Positions 47,792-60,435 of a stretch of DNA of 64,000 nucleotides are shown here, one piece after another; the stretch's first letter is position 1; the number at the start of each line of letters is the position of its first letter. A program made the translations under genes and the position numbers. Source of the DNA: Tolypeutes matacus (Eukaryota; Chordata; Mammalia; Cingulata; Chlamyphoridae); NCBI GenBank assembly GCA_026826555.1, contig JAKSZT010000116.1, forward strand, positions 1 to 64,000, read 5' to 3'. The notes under the pieces are model-generated. The model saw only the letters and a list, made by a program, of their open reading frames with translations. It ran no database searches and was not told the origin of the DNA.

Positions 47792-48372
47792 TGTATTGGT
47801 CAGCCAAAGGTGTGCTAATACAAAATACCAAAAATATCTGGGATTTTATAAAGGGTATTTATTTGGGGTAGAAGCTTACATTTACCAGGCCAGTAAGCAT
47901 AAGTTTCTTCCTTCACCAAAGTCTGTTACCCCATCTCAGAGCAAGACAGCTGCAGACATTAGCCAGGGTTCAGGCTTCTTGGGTTCCTCTCTCCCCAGGG
48001 CTGCATTTATCTCTGGGCTCAGCTTCTCTGTTTCCTCCACATGGTCATCTGTAGACTATGAAACTCCCTAAGCTTTGTCTCTCTCCACAAGGCCAGGTGT
48101 GAACTCTGAGGTGAATGTCTTTTCTCTTTTCACTGGGGCCTTCTGTCCTAGCTCCTCAGAACTCCAACATCAAAAACTACTCCAACTCTGTTCTATGCCC
48201 TGTCTTTTTATGTTTAACGCCCCACACACCAGTTGGTGGGGCTCAACGCCCTACAGACTGTGGCCCAGTCAATGCCCTTATCATAACTTAATCATGCCCA
48301 GATTAACAGAGCAGTTTACAAGCATAATGCAATATCTTTTTTTGGAATTCATAATGATATAAAACTGCTACA
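47792..48372 (-). repeat. MaLR/ERVL-like LTR type I, duplicon copy 5
   Basis: On the plus strand it reads TGTATTGGTCAGCCAAAGG to AAAACTGCTACA, the reverse complement of the type I LTR. A perfect 5-base duplication TATCC flanks it (47787-47791 and 48373-48377). Confidence 0.72.
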
Positions 48373-49129
48373 TATCCATTTACCCATCTTATGCTATATA
48401 TTTTTTTATGGTGTATTTAATACTTTATTGATGTTCTAGGCCATGGATATCATTATTACATTATCCATTCAATAATAATTTAGATATATGAATTTAACTA
48501 ACAGATATTGTTCTACAATCCTTCCTGAATCTTGAACCTTATGAGATTATTTTCTTTCTGTCTGAAGAATATTCTTTTACATTACTTTTAAAGTGAGTTG
48601 TTACTAGCAAACTTCATTAGTTTTTACTCATCTTTAAAATTATTTATTTCAATTCTTCCTGAAGGATTGAGATGAATTAATTCTCAAGCCCTTGAAGATC
48701 TCCACTGCTTTTAAGAACACCCTTAGGGTGGAATTTCTCCATTCTGTTGTAAATGTAATCAGTTCTTTGGAGAAGAAATTAGGGGCTTTCAGTTTTACCA
48801 CCTTCTTCATGCACCCTCTCCTCTGCAAAATCTGAGCACTCTGGCTCTGGGGATGGGAAAAATGGCACACCTCTCTTAGTTACACACCTGATTTGGGAGC
48901 AATAATTTGGTAGAGAAAGCACAGTATATTGAGTTCTTTTTGGGATCATTCTAGGGACCAGTGCAATGGTGTTCAGCACCCGATTTTTTCAATGATGGCC
49001 ACACCCAAAATACAGCCACTGCTTCATGAGTTCCCATTTATCCTGGAATTAGGAAACCCCTCTTGGTCACTGTGCCCTGGGTTAATGCCCTCGTTTGAGT
49101 CTTGTGTAGACTCCAGAAAAGTATGTTCT

Positions 49130-49735
49130 TACTAACATATTGCTGTGTCTCTAAACCATTTTTATGTAGGAAATTTTGGTTAGATTCAGATAAGGGACCT
49201 TGTGTTTAGGTCACATTTTGTTAGATTGCTTTAGTTTAGTTAAGGGCCTCTGATTAGATTTCAGTCACCAGGTTGGATATCAATCCTTGTGCTGAAGTCC
49301 TACAAAAATGGAACACACAGAGTGCTGCCACGTTTACCTTGTCATGTGGGAGAGGGCTCCAGATCTCCTAGAGTTGTGGAGAGACAAAGAAACTCTGAGA
49401 GGGTGAGGGAGAGGCCATAGGCTGTACTTCTGGTTCAGCTTGAAGCTCAAAACTTCCATGCCATAAGAGAAGGGAGAGGTGTGAGCAATTGTATCTGATG
49501 GCCCACTGCTGAGCTCAGGGAGAAAATGAGTTTGGAGGTGAAGGCAGAAAGAGACAGGCAGGCTCAACATTTTGCCTTCATAGGAGTCCAGCAGCAGTTG
49601 ACACTGGTTAAGACAGCATTTTTCATGATGCCTTAATTTGGACATTTTCACAGCCTCAGATTTGTAAGCTTTAACCCTAAAAATCTCCAATAAAATCCAA
49701 CCTATTTCTGGTATTTTCATTGGCAGTGCTTGGCA
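49130..49735 (+). repeat. MaLR-like LTR type II, duplicon copy 5
   Basis: Plus-strand orientation here because the duplicon is inverted. Shows TAAGCTTTAACCC, AATAAAA and CTATTTCTGGTATTTT near the 3' end. The 5' boundary is approximate. Confidence 0.5.
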
Positions 49736-51288
49736 AACTCAAACAGCTAGGGACACAGGGATGGTGAGCTTCCCTGTTCTGAAATGTCGGTGTGATGCTG
49801 CTGCCCTTTGAATTCACCTGTAAACTGTGGGTGTGTCCAGACTAGGTGAGAATGAGTACTGGTTAGATGGAGGTGGAACTGCTCTTGGCCAGCAAGGCCT
49901 GCAATACAGGGAGTCAGGCAGGGGAGTCACAGGTTTTGGGGACTAGTATAAAGACACAGATGGCCCAGTATGATGTACCTACCTCACACAGTGGTGGGCC
50001 AGTTGGGGAGGGGCAGATAAAAGCATGGTACCATAGCTCTGGTGCAACAGAGGAGTCAGGGCACAGAGAGGAGAGTTCCTGCTCCTGCTCCTTTAGCCCT
50101 TCCCTCCTTCCCATGCCCTCCAGGATTGATCCTCTGAGGAGGCTGCTCTTACTGTACCCTTTCTGGGTAACAGGCACAACTCAAGTCTCCTGCTTCCAGT
50201 TCTACATTCACCTTCTCCAACCTTGGGCCAGCTAAAGAAAGAGCAATGTAAAGATGAAACCTGCTCATTTCAGGAAGCTAATGTCAAAATTCACATTACA
50301 GCATTTCCTACAGCAATAATATCAACAGAATGAGCAACATTAGGCCAGTGACCATAATCAATAGTATGGGAATCCCAGAAAGTCCTGAGACCTATGGCTG
50401 ACAACAGTAGAAGTGAAGTTGTGACAGAGTGCAATATTTCCAGAAAACCTCAAGGGTGCAGATATCAGATATTTCTCAGACAAATTAAATATTAAATTTT
50501 CAACACGTTTTTAACAGTGTCAAAATTGATGCAGACTTCTTCAATCCTAGAAGAGAACAGAGGGGTTGGATGGGAAGAAGTTCATGAACAACTGAAGAAG
50601 CTGGGATGTAACACATGTTCCCTGAAGTTCACCCAAGGCAGAGTGGGAATGTTCTGCTTGGGAGCCAACCTCTCAAAGCCCAAATGAAAACCATCATCAT
50701 AGGTTCTGAATCCAAAAAGGAGGACATGGAGAAATCCCTGCTCAGCACTCACAGTCTCACTTATTGATATGAGTCACTATATCAGGTCTTCATTGGTGAA
50801 TAAGAAGAATGAAGTCCGTCTCCTCCTGTGGTGCTAAGAGCCCTGTAACAGGACACGTGTTGAGAGTAGTGTGGCCTTCCCACAGTTGCATGGATTCTTC
50901 TCGTGTTGTGTGCTCCATCTTGCTGAGGGAGGCCTCTGCTGTCTAGTCAGCTGTGAAGGGGGCCAAGTGGAGTGAACACTTTTCCTTTATGGGCGACTGT
51001 ATTTGCAAAGGGTGAGGGGAATGCCCCCCCAGTAATGCTGCAGATACAAATCAATATCTTCAAATGAACCACTATGTATGATTTCATTGTGTACTATTTT
51101 CATAATTTCTTTTAAATTATAACCGAATTATCCATGCAAAGAGTATAAAAATAATTTATATCTGTCAGGGCAAACAGACAAATTCCTTCTCTAGCCTCAA
51201 ACCCCATTCCGCTTTCTTCAGAATTATCTGCATTGGCAGATTTTTTTGGTACACATTTCAGTTTTAAAACACATGCATTCTCTAAAAA

Positions 51289-52205
51289 AGTCACTGGACA
51301 CTTTTCTTCATTTTTTACATTCATTTTGTTTCTGTCCACTATGAGTTTTTTTCATGTTCTGTGAGAAATAATTTGTACCTAATGGCTTTTTTACATGCCT
51401 TACATGCATAGTGTTTCTTTGCACTAGGAAACTTCTTGTACCTGTGATTTGACATTTGAACAAAGGCTTTCCCACATATATATCATTTCATTTCAGAAAG
51501 AATTTTCTGATGAATAAAGAAGTTTTCTGTTAGGTTGAAAACTTTCCCACATGTAAAACATTTCTATGCCTATTCCCCTGTATGGCTTTTAAAATGCAGA
51601 GTAAAAATGGACTGTAAAGAGCAGACTACATTCAGGACACTCATACGGTTTCTCTCTAGTTTGAATTTTCTCATATTCCATGAGGTTTTGTTTCAGATAG
51701 AAACATTCCCATGTTCATTATAATATTAACAAACTTATGAATATTTCATGCTCAATGAGATTTAATGTCTGGATGAAGGATTTCCAATATTCCTTACATA
51801 CACAGGGTTTTACTCCTGCATGTTTCTTTCATTTGATTCTAGCTTTCCCAAATTCATTAAAATCCCAAATGGTTTCTCTGAAGGATTAATACTTTGGTAT
51901 CTCATGAGGTTGAATTTCCAAGAAAACTTCACTCATATTACACTTAAAGGGGAGGACCACCATGTGGGTCAAACTGGCAAAACACATTGTCTTCATTCTT
52001 TTACCTTACAATGATTCCCTCATGCTTAGGTAAGCATGATGCAAATTCCTTCAAAGTGAAGTTAAATTCATAGAAGTTTTATTTTGAGGAAACAATGCTT
52101 GCAGTCAGAGAACATATTTTCCCAACGTCTTACATTCTCTGCCTTCATCTTAAGTCTGTATTGTTGTGGAGGTTTATATAGTTTCACTTACAAGCCTTTT
52201 GTTAC
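51289..52205 (-). pseudogene. Degenerate C2H2 zinc-finger exon, inverted, internally deleted
   Basis: Minus-strand equivalent of about 28860-29710 of duplicon copy 2: the region before the fingers and the upstream fingers, with CPECS-, TGE- and CNTCGK-like pieces recognisable around 51420-51660. At about 51285 the array breaks off (after a NKMNVKN-type finger) and downstream flank sequence (AGAGAATGCATGTG on the minus strand) follows, so about 1 kb including the best-preserved fingers is deleted. Confidence 0.7.
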
Positions 52206-52419
52206 AAACACATTTCTGTTTGTAAATACATTAATTCTCTAGTTTCATCCATCCCACACCCTATCACATATGAGAAAAATTTTAGAGTGCAACTTAAGAA
52301 TATGAATAAATTTTCAAACTTCTTAAAATACTTGAGATTAGAAGTATATCATCTAATTATGAAAGGATCATTTCGTATTTAAAATACTAAGGAAAATTGG
52401 AGTGAAGTCAAAAGCAGGC
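52206..52419 (-). repeat. Short inverted piece of the duplicon flank
   Basis: About 214 bases of the flank segment (equivalent to about 30600-30810 of copy 3, reversed) lie between the zinc-finger remnant and the LTR of ERVK copy E. Both edges are rearrangement junctions. Confidence 0.75.
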
Positions 52420-52811
52420 TGTTGTAATTCACTGTGGAGGTAGATGGTGCCAGGAATGATCCAATGAAAGTTTGGGATCAGGGGTCCTCACTCCATGTGG
52501 AATGCAGCCAAGTTTATTTAGGCTGAAGCTGCTTTTTATACTTCAAAGCTGATAACAAAAGTAGGGCATTTTTTCACTAATTTCACAGCTTGGTCCATGA
52601 GAGCGCTGCCTCTTTCTGTGTTCCCAGACAATATTTCTTGGGAATTCAGACAATAACATCTTAGTGGCCTGTTCATTCCACTCTGCCAAATCCCACTGAT
52701 ATCTGTAGTATGCAGTGTCCTTGGAGACATTTACTAGTGTTTCTCTGCCAGCAAGCATGCTTTTTAAATGCTTAACCCTTTATACTCTGGCTCTCTGTAT
52801 CTTTTCCAACA
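52420..52811 (-). repeat. 3' LTR of ERVK copy E
   Basis: Reverse complement of the family LTR, 392 bases. On the minus strand the TATA box (TATAAAA) and AATAAA are intact. Directly followed on the plus strand by the reversed polypurine tract CTTCCCCCTTTTTT (52812-52825). Confidence 0.92.
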
Positions 52812-52829
52812 CTTCCCCCTTTTTTGGTT

Positions 52830-53740
52830 TTTGTCCAGGGTGACTCTACCAGTCTTAGGTTGCCCTCCTCTGAAGGTCTTACCCATCACTGGCCACCAGC
52901 CAAGATCCATGGACAGTGGTCTTCAGAGTTAAGGGTTTTAAGTAGAATGAAGTTATTGGCATGGCTGGCTTTTTCAGCCATATTAATGCAGGACAGCAGG
53001 GCTTTGCGAATGCCTCCTAATACAGGTAAGATTAGCAGAGCAACAATGATCACCACACCAAAGTTAGCAAGTACAGAGTTTGATTTCCACCCATGTAAGG
53101 GGATTATTTTATTTAATTAATCTGTCAAAGATTGCCAAAATTTGCTATCTGGAAGCGTAGTGAGTTGATTCTGAGACATGCTCAAAATTCTTTTTTGCAA
53201 ATCTGTAATTTCTATAGATAAATTTGTGTGATGACCTATTACAGGATTTTTAATTTTTCCCATTCATAATGGGAATCATTGTAAGGGAGAGGAGTGATAC
53301 AAAAGGCACTTCCATTCTAAGCACACTTCAAATCTTGTTTTATATTTAGATTATATACCTGATCTCCCATTTGTGTAACAGCCAGCTCTAAGTCATTAAG
53401 ATTGTTAATCTGCTCATCAATATATACCTAACTATGTTATAGCTCACTAGCATTTTTATGCCAATTTCTAACATATTATCGTGTTTGGTTAGTCTCGTGT
53501 AGGGCAGTTCATGGCACAGCAGCAGCTGTAATAATATTTATAAGCCCTAATACAGAAGCTATATTTAATTCAGTAAAACGATTGGTTCTCTTCAAATAAT
53601 GATTTAAAAAGTGCCAAAGGATTTGGCTCTGAGGGGAAGACTGCCAGCAGCGATTCATGCGAACCAGAAGCCATATTCCATGATGCCTTAATCCTATTAG
53701 AACTGCAGTAGAACTATCCATCTTTTCTGCTTTTTGTGTC
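52830..53740 (-). pseudogene. env: env remnant of ERVK copy E with surface-subunit deletion
   Basis: On the minus strand the region around the env start codon (AAAAGATGG near 53722) is joined directly to the end of the surface subunit (53721 onward, AGTTCTACTGCAGTTCTAAT). Compared with copy B about 840 bases, most of the surface subunit, are missing. The frame 53721-53509 contains a KRTNRF site and hydrophobic IASVLGLINIITAAA. The transmembrane helical region and membrane anchor follow to about 52830, with stops. Confidence 0.78.
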
Positions 53741-54055
53741 AGCTTCTTTGGCTTGTTTATGTCTAGGTTTCAGATGTCCGGACAGGACCCAAACCTGGTC
53801 TCCTTTATCTGTAATGATAAGAGCAAAACCTTGACCCTATATACTAACTTAACTGTTGCCTTTTCCCATTATTATCTTTATGCTTTCAATAAACTAGTTG
53901 TCCAATATTTGTTTCTGTATTTTTGCCTGATTTTTGCCAGAAATGCTCTGCTGCTGAAGTATATGATTCTGAAATTTGGCTTAAAAATTTTATTGTAAAT
54001 AATGCTTGATATGGTTGTTCTTACACCTCACCATTTCCCCCTTTTTTTTGTTTTT
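53740..54055 (-). pseudogene. pol: Integrase C-terminal remnant, copy E
   Basis: The minus-strand reading gives LIITDKGDQVWVLSGHLKPR near 53830-53760 and, upstream, the A-rich/G-rich tract read as KQKKGE near 54035. Same placement as in copies A and B. Confidence 0.65.
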
Positions 54056-56755
54056 GTAACATTTATAAATAGAGGTTTAACATTTAATTTTTAATGATAA
54101 GTATACATATATTCACTGGATTACTAAATCAGGGGATACACTGATACACTTGGCTTATTTTTGGCTAGAGTCCTGGAGAGATATAAGATATACATTAATA
54201 TATATTTTGTTTAATAAGCTTATTTTGACAATTAGGGTGAGAAACAAATAACATAATAATTAAAAGATTATGTCAATATTGAACAAAGTTAAAGAATGAC
54301 AGATAAATAGAGCAGTCTTATATATATATATACTTACCAATATATAGCTTTTACCTGGGAAGTGTTGAAGTAGCAACTGATACTAGAGTTTTGTTTGACT
54401 GAGTTAAGGATTAATGAATTTGATACTATAAATGCCAACTCGTGAGTATTTTTTCTAAATTCTGAGGAATGGCCCAGCCTCCTCAGGAAGGAACACAACA
54501 CTCCACGGGCAGTAAATTTTAAGGTTTATGCATCAATCCCTGGGAGAGTGGCCAGCTCCCCCAGGGAGGATTGCAACAGCCATTGAAATGCACTTTACTT
54601 TTTTTTAATTTGTTACAAAACATTGTTGAAGTATTTATTATTTTAATTTCCAATATTTTTCCTGAAATGTGAAGAGTGTTAACTAGCAAGGCATTGATTT
54701 CTTGATTAACAAAGTTTTTGGCACGATGCTTTACTTTTAGGCTTGAACAATAGTTGCCAGACTTTTTAAAAATACATTTGGATTCAGGACTGTCAAAACT
54801 TAAAAACAAGAGATTTACATATACATTTAATAAAACATATTTACATGTAATATACAAGTTATTAAATCACTTAAGTATGCAATGCATTGTATTAAAGTTT
54901 TGATTAGTATTTAAGTATATTATACGTAATTAATAACTATAGTAGATTATACAACAGACATCCAATGAATAAACTTTTATTTCTTAAGTGTTTAAGATTC
55001 TTAGTAACATGATTCGAATGACCTCTATTTTTTTATTTTGTAAAGCTTGAGGAATAGGTAAAAACAAATTTGTATTTCTTATTTGGGCTGTGGGGTAATA
55101 CATTAACTTGTAATTTTCATACTTGCATTGGTTTTGTTGTTAACATTATAATTAGAATTGGGGCTGTTGCTTACAGTGTTGAATATAAACTTGATTTGTT
55201 GTTGACTATTTTACAGGAAGGGGAATGTTATCTGGCTTGACTTGTTTAAGAAAATATTAAAAAAAGCTTAAGCAAGATATAAAACAAAGTGATAGTGACA
55301 TAACTGGATATTAATATCTTGCAACAAACTAGCAATATTTGGGACCACTGCATGCTGCAGGGGTGTTATTTTATTTTACTATATTTTACTGTTATGCACT
55401 ACCCTGGCAGCCTTTAATGGCTGCTTTCTTCTTGCAGTTATAACTAAATATTATGGTTAACCACATTATATTTTATTTACTGTTTTATTGAAACATTATT
55501 ATGTTTTCAGGAATTTTACACACTTTTAAAGTATTCTTATGACCTTTTTATTCATATAACTTTAATTGTTATTAAATTAGAAAATTTCTTTTAATTATAA
55601 AACAATTTTAAATACTTTATTCAACTTATATCACATGAACTTAACTATTTTTAGTATTTTACCTTTTTTTAGGTAAAGGACCAAGTTATTTCTGACAATT
55701 TGAAATAAAAGCTACCTTTCAGGATTTGACTTTGAGAAAGGAGGTTTGAACATTGTGTTCTTTTTAAAAGTGATAAGACCTGTTTTTCAATGGAAATGAT
55801 AAGGTTAAAGGACAAGAAGCTATTTTGATAAAACATACTTTATTTCTTACTGATTACTTAGGAGAAAAACTTTGTAAACTTTTAATAACCAGACTAACTG
55901 ACTTGAGAAACTTTGAGAAAGAATAAATCCTCAACTTTATATTATTACATTGTTTGATATTAAAGCTTTAAATTTTTTTTAGAAATAGACTGCTTCAATT
56001 TTACTTAGCTTTGACCACAAAAATTCCTTTTTCACAAGCCTTTTGCACTTTAATATTTATTCAGGTTTTGTCCCACACTTTACTTTGTTTTAATAACTAC
56101 TTATTTTATCTTTGGATAAAATTAATTTATTTTCATTAATTATAAATGCACATTCTATATATCTTCCATACTTAGGTTACCACAATGACTTTGGAAACTA
56201 TTTCCAAGCAAACTTCTGACAACATACAATTACCATCAATATTAAACAAACTTGTTAGAATAATTCTTTACTTTGAGTATAATTTTTATTATTTTAAACT
56301 AATATCCCTATTTATTTATTAATATAAGTGCTTATATAATTTTTGCCCATTTGAATAGAGCTCTTATAATAATTTTCATTTATCAACTTAATATTACCAT
56401 CCAGAGGTATTAAAATATACAATGACACAGAACAAACAGACAAATACAAAATAGAATTATGACACATGAATGGAAACATAATGCTTACTAATTTGACCCA
56501 TAATTTTCACTCCTTTGATATGGCTGCCTTCAAGCCCTCCATCATTTCACATCTTTGATTTTACTGTTTTTAAGATTTTTTCTGGAATCTGTGTCACTTG
56601 TAATATATAAGCTTGTTCTTTGAAACACTTTTGTTCACAATCAGCAACCAGTCAGGAAAACTAAAACAGCATAAATACAGTTAAGCTCTAATTTAGCAGT
56701 TTATACAGATATTTAACATGTATATTTTGGATTATAACTCTTTAGGCGTACACTT
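54056..56755 (-). other. AT-rich middle segment of ERVK copy E
   Basis: Collinear with the middle segments of copies A and B, reversed, with no SINE and no 85-base duplication. The only longer open stretch, 54857-54519 on the minus strand, contains NALLVNTLHISGKILEIK and a Cys-containing part. This could be the last trace of the integrase zinc-binding domain, but the match is weak. Confidence 0.6.
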
Positions 56756-56869
56756 GGGCTCAAAGTTCAGATTTCTGGGATAGGCCCTTTAATTCCTGTT
56801 CTTAATTTTGGGTATACCTGGTGAAGGAGTAATAAACTTTTTTTCAGCTGCGGAAGGATCAAGAGCTGT

Positions 56870-58640
56870 ACTGCTTTTGGTTACTGTCTTAAGTTCTATT
56901 ACATGCCAGAGTGAACTGCTCTGTTGCTGACTGGGTAGATTTGAGCAAGGCTGGGAGATGTGCTCATATTGTTTGCCTGAGGGCCTTGAGCCAGGCGTGC
57001 TTGAAGTTTCTCAACTTATTAATGAGTCTACCATTTTTATGATATTTAGAATGACATTCTTTGGCCCAGTATAACCCTTTTTGGCATTTTGGACACACAC
57101 GAGTTGGTATTGATTTATTACTGCCCCGAGATGGGGCTCTTACACTAGTATTGACTTGGCAATCTTTTTCATATCACCTGGTTTCCCACATTTAAAGCAA
57201 ATTAAATTAGTAATCATAGGACTTTGTACCTTTAGAGCAGCTGCAAGTAGGTTAATGTTATAGGTATAAGTCCCAATGTTTTGGCATATTTTTAAATACT
57301 CCTGTAAAGTACTTCCATTTGCCTTTATTAGACATAAAGCCTTTTTACAATCACTGTTAGCATTATCAAAACCAATATTAGAATAAACATTTTTTTAAGA
57401 TCAGATTGAGTTGCTGTCTTGTTGACTACATCTGCCAACCTTGCTACAAACTCAGCATAGGTTTCAGTATTTCCTTGAACAATATTTGAAAGTGAATGTA
57501 CAGCCTGTCCAGGGGTGGAGATTCATTGCCAGGCAGCTACGCAGCACAATCGCATTTATACAATGACAATATCATCATATTGAGCTTGGTGAGGAATCCC
57601 AGCCCATTGAACTTCTCCTAATATTTGTTCAGCTGTAATAGGCACTGGTGGATTTTGCTGCTGGTTTCATCGTGCTACAATATTAGCTTCATCAGCCCAC
57701 CAAATTTTAAATTGTAAAAATTCTGCTGAATTAAGAACCGCTTGAGCCAACATATCCCAATCCCAGAGTATTAATCTGTTTGCTTGTGCCATTTCTTGCA
57801 TCAATTCTTGAATATATGAAGAATTTACACCATATTGAGTGTATGCTTATTTTAATTTTTTGATAGCTTTAAAAGGAATAGGAGCATGCTCATATTGTAC
57901 ACCACCTTGGGGATTGTTAGCATCTACTGGAATTTGAGCTATTGTTATTGGAAAAGTAAAAAAAAAAAATTATTGCATAGCCTCTGAATTTATTTCTCTA
58001 CTTTCCTGTGCTATACTTTTCATAATTGAAGAGGATGGTGCTGGCACAAAAACAAACTTTTGGAGGGTCATCAAAAGTTGTAAAGAATGGATCAGTAGAT
58101 ACCTTAGTAGGAGCAGAACCTGGTTCAAAAGGCAATAAATCATCTTTTGGAGCAGACGGCTTAACGACCACTGGAAAAATTCCATAAACTCCCGTATTCT
58201 TTTTTTTTAAATGAGACATGAATTTATTTTTTTTGCTTGTTCATTAATTTTTTCATATATATATTCATTAAAATCATCAGTAGCTTGCTCTGCTACAGTT
58301 TTAGCAAAAGCAGTATCCATTTTAATATCTTCATTTTCATATGATTGTAATGGTTCAATAGCAACAGAAATAAGATACTACAAAGATCATACATCAATGG
58401 GAATTATTTTTCCCCTTTGAGAAGTTCTTTTTAAAGCTTTCATTACTAACTTCCATTGTTTCAGGTTTCAAATATTCTGCCCTTGTGGCTGATGCCAATA
58501 ATAATATTTGTGTACAAGAAAAAAGAGTTCTAGTAACTCTAGGATCGACACAGATACCCCTGTATTCTTTAACAGGGTCTTCAAATCTAGGGAATATTCC
58601 TCTAACTGAGTCAATAGATTACCTTTTACCCTGATGATCA
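56870..58640 (-). pseudogene. gag: gag remnant of ERVK copy E
   Basis: The matrix-like frame (LEEYSLDLKTLLKNTGVSV) is open at 58737-58468, but the start codon is lost (ATG changed to AAG at the position matching 17317). The region 58219-57970 holds a matrix-capsid linker with many Pro/Ser. The major homology region lies near 57440. The first zinc knuckle (about 57165-57205) has His replaced by Asp and a one-base deletion before the last Cys. The second (about 57055-57095) keeps its Cys and His residues (CPKCQKGLYWAKEC). Non-functional. Confidence 0.82.
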
Positions 58641-58730
58641 ATATTACTCGATTCACCAACAGAATGCAAGGACCCTGTGACATAGCGGTCCTTGTTTCCA
58701 CAACACATATCCAGAGAAAAGACACGTCAT

Positions 58731-58748
58731 GCCCCACGGTGGGAGCCA
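58731..58748 (-). other. Primer-binding site of ERVK copy E, lysine tRNA type
   Basis: The minus strand reads TGGCTCCCACCGTGGGGC, two differences from the tRNA-Lys(1,2) complement. It lies two bases inside the 5' LTR. The full 18-base length is kept, unlike in copy B. Confidence 0.82.
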
Positions 58749-58750
58749 GC

Positions 58751-59141
58751 TGTTGTAATTCAACATGGAAATAGATGGTGTGGGGAATGATCCAAAAAAT
58801 GTTTGGGATCAGGGGCCCTCACTCCATGTGGAGTGTAGGCAAGTTTATTTAGGCTGAAGCTGTTTTTTAAACAACAAAGCTCATAACAAAAGTAGGACAT
58901 TCTTCAATAATTTCTCAGCTTGTTAAGTGAGAGCAATGCCTGTTTCTGTGTTCTCAGACAATCTTTTTTGAGAATTCAGACAATAAAAACTTAGTGGTGT
59001 GTTCATTCCACTCTGCCTCCTCCCACTGATGTCTGCAGCATTCAGTGGCCTTGGAGACATTTACTAATGTTTCTCTGCCAGAAAGCATGCTTTTAAAATG
59101 CTTAACACTTTGTGCTCTGGCTCTCAGTGTCTTTTCCAACA
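58751..59141 (-). repeat. 5' LTR of ERVK copy E
   Basis: 391 bases, reverse complement of TGTTGGAAAAGACACTGAGA to GTTGAATTACAACA. The TATA box is mutated to TTTAAAAA. AATAAA is kept. Confidence 0.92.
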
Positions 59142-59760
59142 AAGAATAAATAGGTTTTCTGTGAGGTTGAAAACTTTCCCACATGTATTATATTTCTATG
59201 TTTTTTTCCCCTATATGGCGTTTAAAATGAGGAGTAAAAAAATGACTATAAATAGGAGACTACATTCAGTTCACACATAGGATTCTCTCTAGTTTGAATT
59301 TTCTAATATTCCATGAAGTTTTGTCTCAGATTGAAGCATTCCCATGTTCATTACAATACTAACTAATGTATGAATATTTCATACTAAATGAGATTTAATG
59401 CCTGGCTGAAAGATTTCCAATATTCCTTACATACACAGGATTTTACTCCTGCATATTTCTTGATGTGACTCTAGCTTTCCCAAATTCATGAAATTCCAAA
59501 TAGTTTCTCTGAAAGATTAATTCTCAGGTATCTCCTGAGGTTGAATTTCCAAAAAAACTTCACACTCTTTACACTTAAAGGAGAGGACCATGTGGGGTAA
59601 ACTGGCAAAACGCATTGTCTTCATTCATTTTTCCTTACATAGATTCCCTCATGCTTAGGTAAGCATGATGCAAATTCCTTCAAAGTGAAGTTACATTCAT
59701 AGAAGTGTTATTTTGAGGAAATAATGCTTGTGGTCATAGATCATATTTTCCCAAATTTCT
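59142..59760 (-). pseudogene. Degenerate C2H2 zinc-finger exon, inverted, cut by ERVK copy E
   Basis: Minus-strand equivalent of about 28960-29545 of duplicon copy 2: the upstream, most eroded fingers. It stops at the ERVK 5' LTR inside the finger that reads CGKVFNLTEN. The downstream fingers are not present on the other side of the provirus. Confidence 0.7.
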
Positions 59761-59879
59761 TACATTCTCTGCCTTCATCTTAGGATTGTACTGTTGTGGA
59801 AATGAATATAGCTTCACTCACAAGCCTTTTGATATGTGGTTCTTTCTGCTTCTTAATGTCCTATGCTTCTTCAGAGTTT

Positions 59880-60070
59880 GTGGGATGCCACAAAAGCAGT
59901 ACTTAGAGGGAAATTTATAGCATTGAATGCATTCATTAGAAAAGAGGAATGATCCAATATCAATGATCTAAGTGTCCAATTTGGGAAGCACAAAAATATC
60001 TCCTTTTTATTTGTTCTATTATTCATGCTCTTCTTGCTTCAAATGAGCATCACATTCAGTTTTGTGGCTT
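59880..60070 (+). repeat. Old L1 ORF2 fragment, duplicon copy 6
   Basis: Plus-strand reading contains [15 protein letters not shown] followed by a stop and NINDLSVQFGKHKN. Same scrap as in the other copies. Confidence 0.6.
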
Positions 60071-60435
60071 CATAACTAGGAAATGGGGAAGTGATCCAGC
60101 ACTTGATTTATGATGGGAACAAAACAACACACCATATATCAACACTGGAACCTTCAGGCTTCTGAAGGATAAGAAAGGCGCAGCTTCCAATGATGCACGA
60201 GTAAGTAGGCCCCAGAACAAAGGCCAAAATGGCAACCCAGGAAATCCTGAATACTTTGTTTTAGACTGGCAATTTTTGTTCAATTTTTTTCTTCTATTTA
60301 TTTGTATGATATTCATGATTTAATATTCTTTAAAGTTTACTGGGGAAATTATAACACATTTGCTTGCTTTCCAAATCTGCACTTATTATTTGTTATTGAC
60401 TTGCCAAATATTGTATTTTAAAATATTTTATATCC

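Larger units (their letters stand above)
47048..51288 (-). repeat. Duplicon copy 5, inverted
   Basis: Reverse complement of the duplicon from within its first flank (51288) down to just before the zinc fingers (47048). It contains both MaLR-like LTRs and the L1 scrap. 48373-49130 and 49735-51050 hold the low-copy segments without a recognisable gene. The zinc-finger exon that should follow is cut off by ERVK copy D. Confidence 0.85.
52420..59141 (-). mobile_element. ERVK-type provirus copy E, minus strand, two LTRs
   Basis: On the minus strand: 5' LTR (59141-58751), primer-binding site, gag, AT-rich middle, integrase end, shortened env, polypurine tract and 3' LTR (52811-52420). The element ends are intact, but the six bases on the two sides do not match (GCAGGC and AAGAAT on the plus strand). 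The flanks correspond to two different places in the duplicon, so there is no target duplication. No gene is intact. Confidence 0.9.

Noticed and set aside
53700..53740. Env deletion in copy E as a retrotransposed spliced RNA
   Set aside because: The left edge in copies A and B lacks a GT donor, although an AG acceptor-like TTTACAG precedes the right edge. A plain deletion is simpler.
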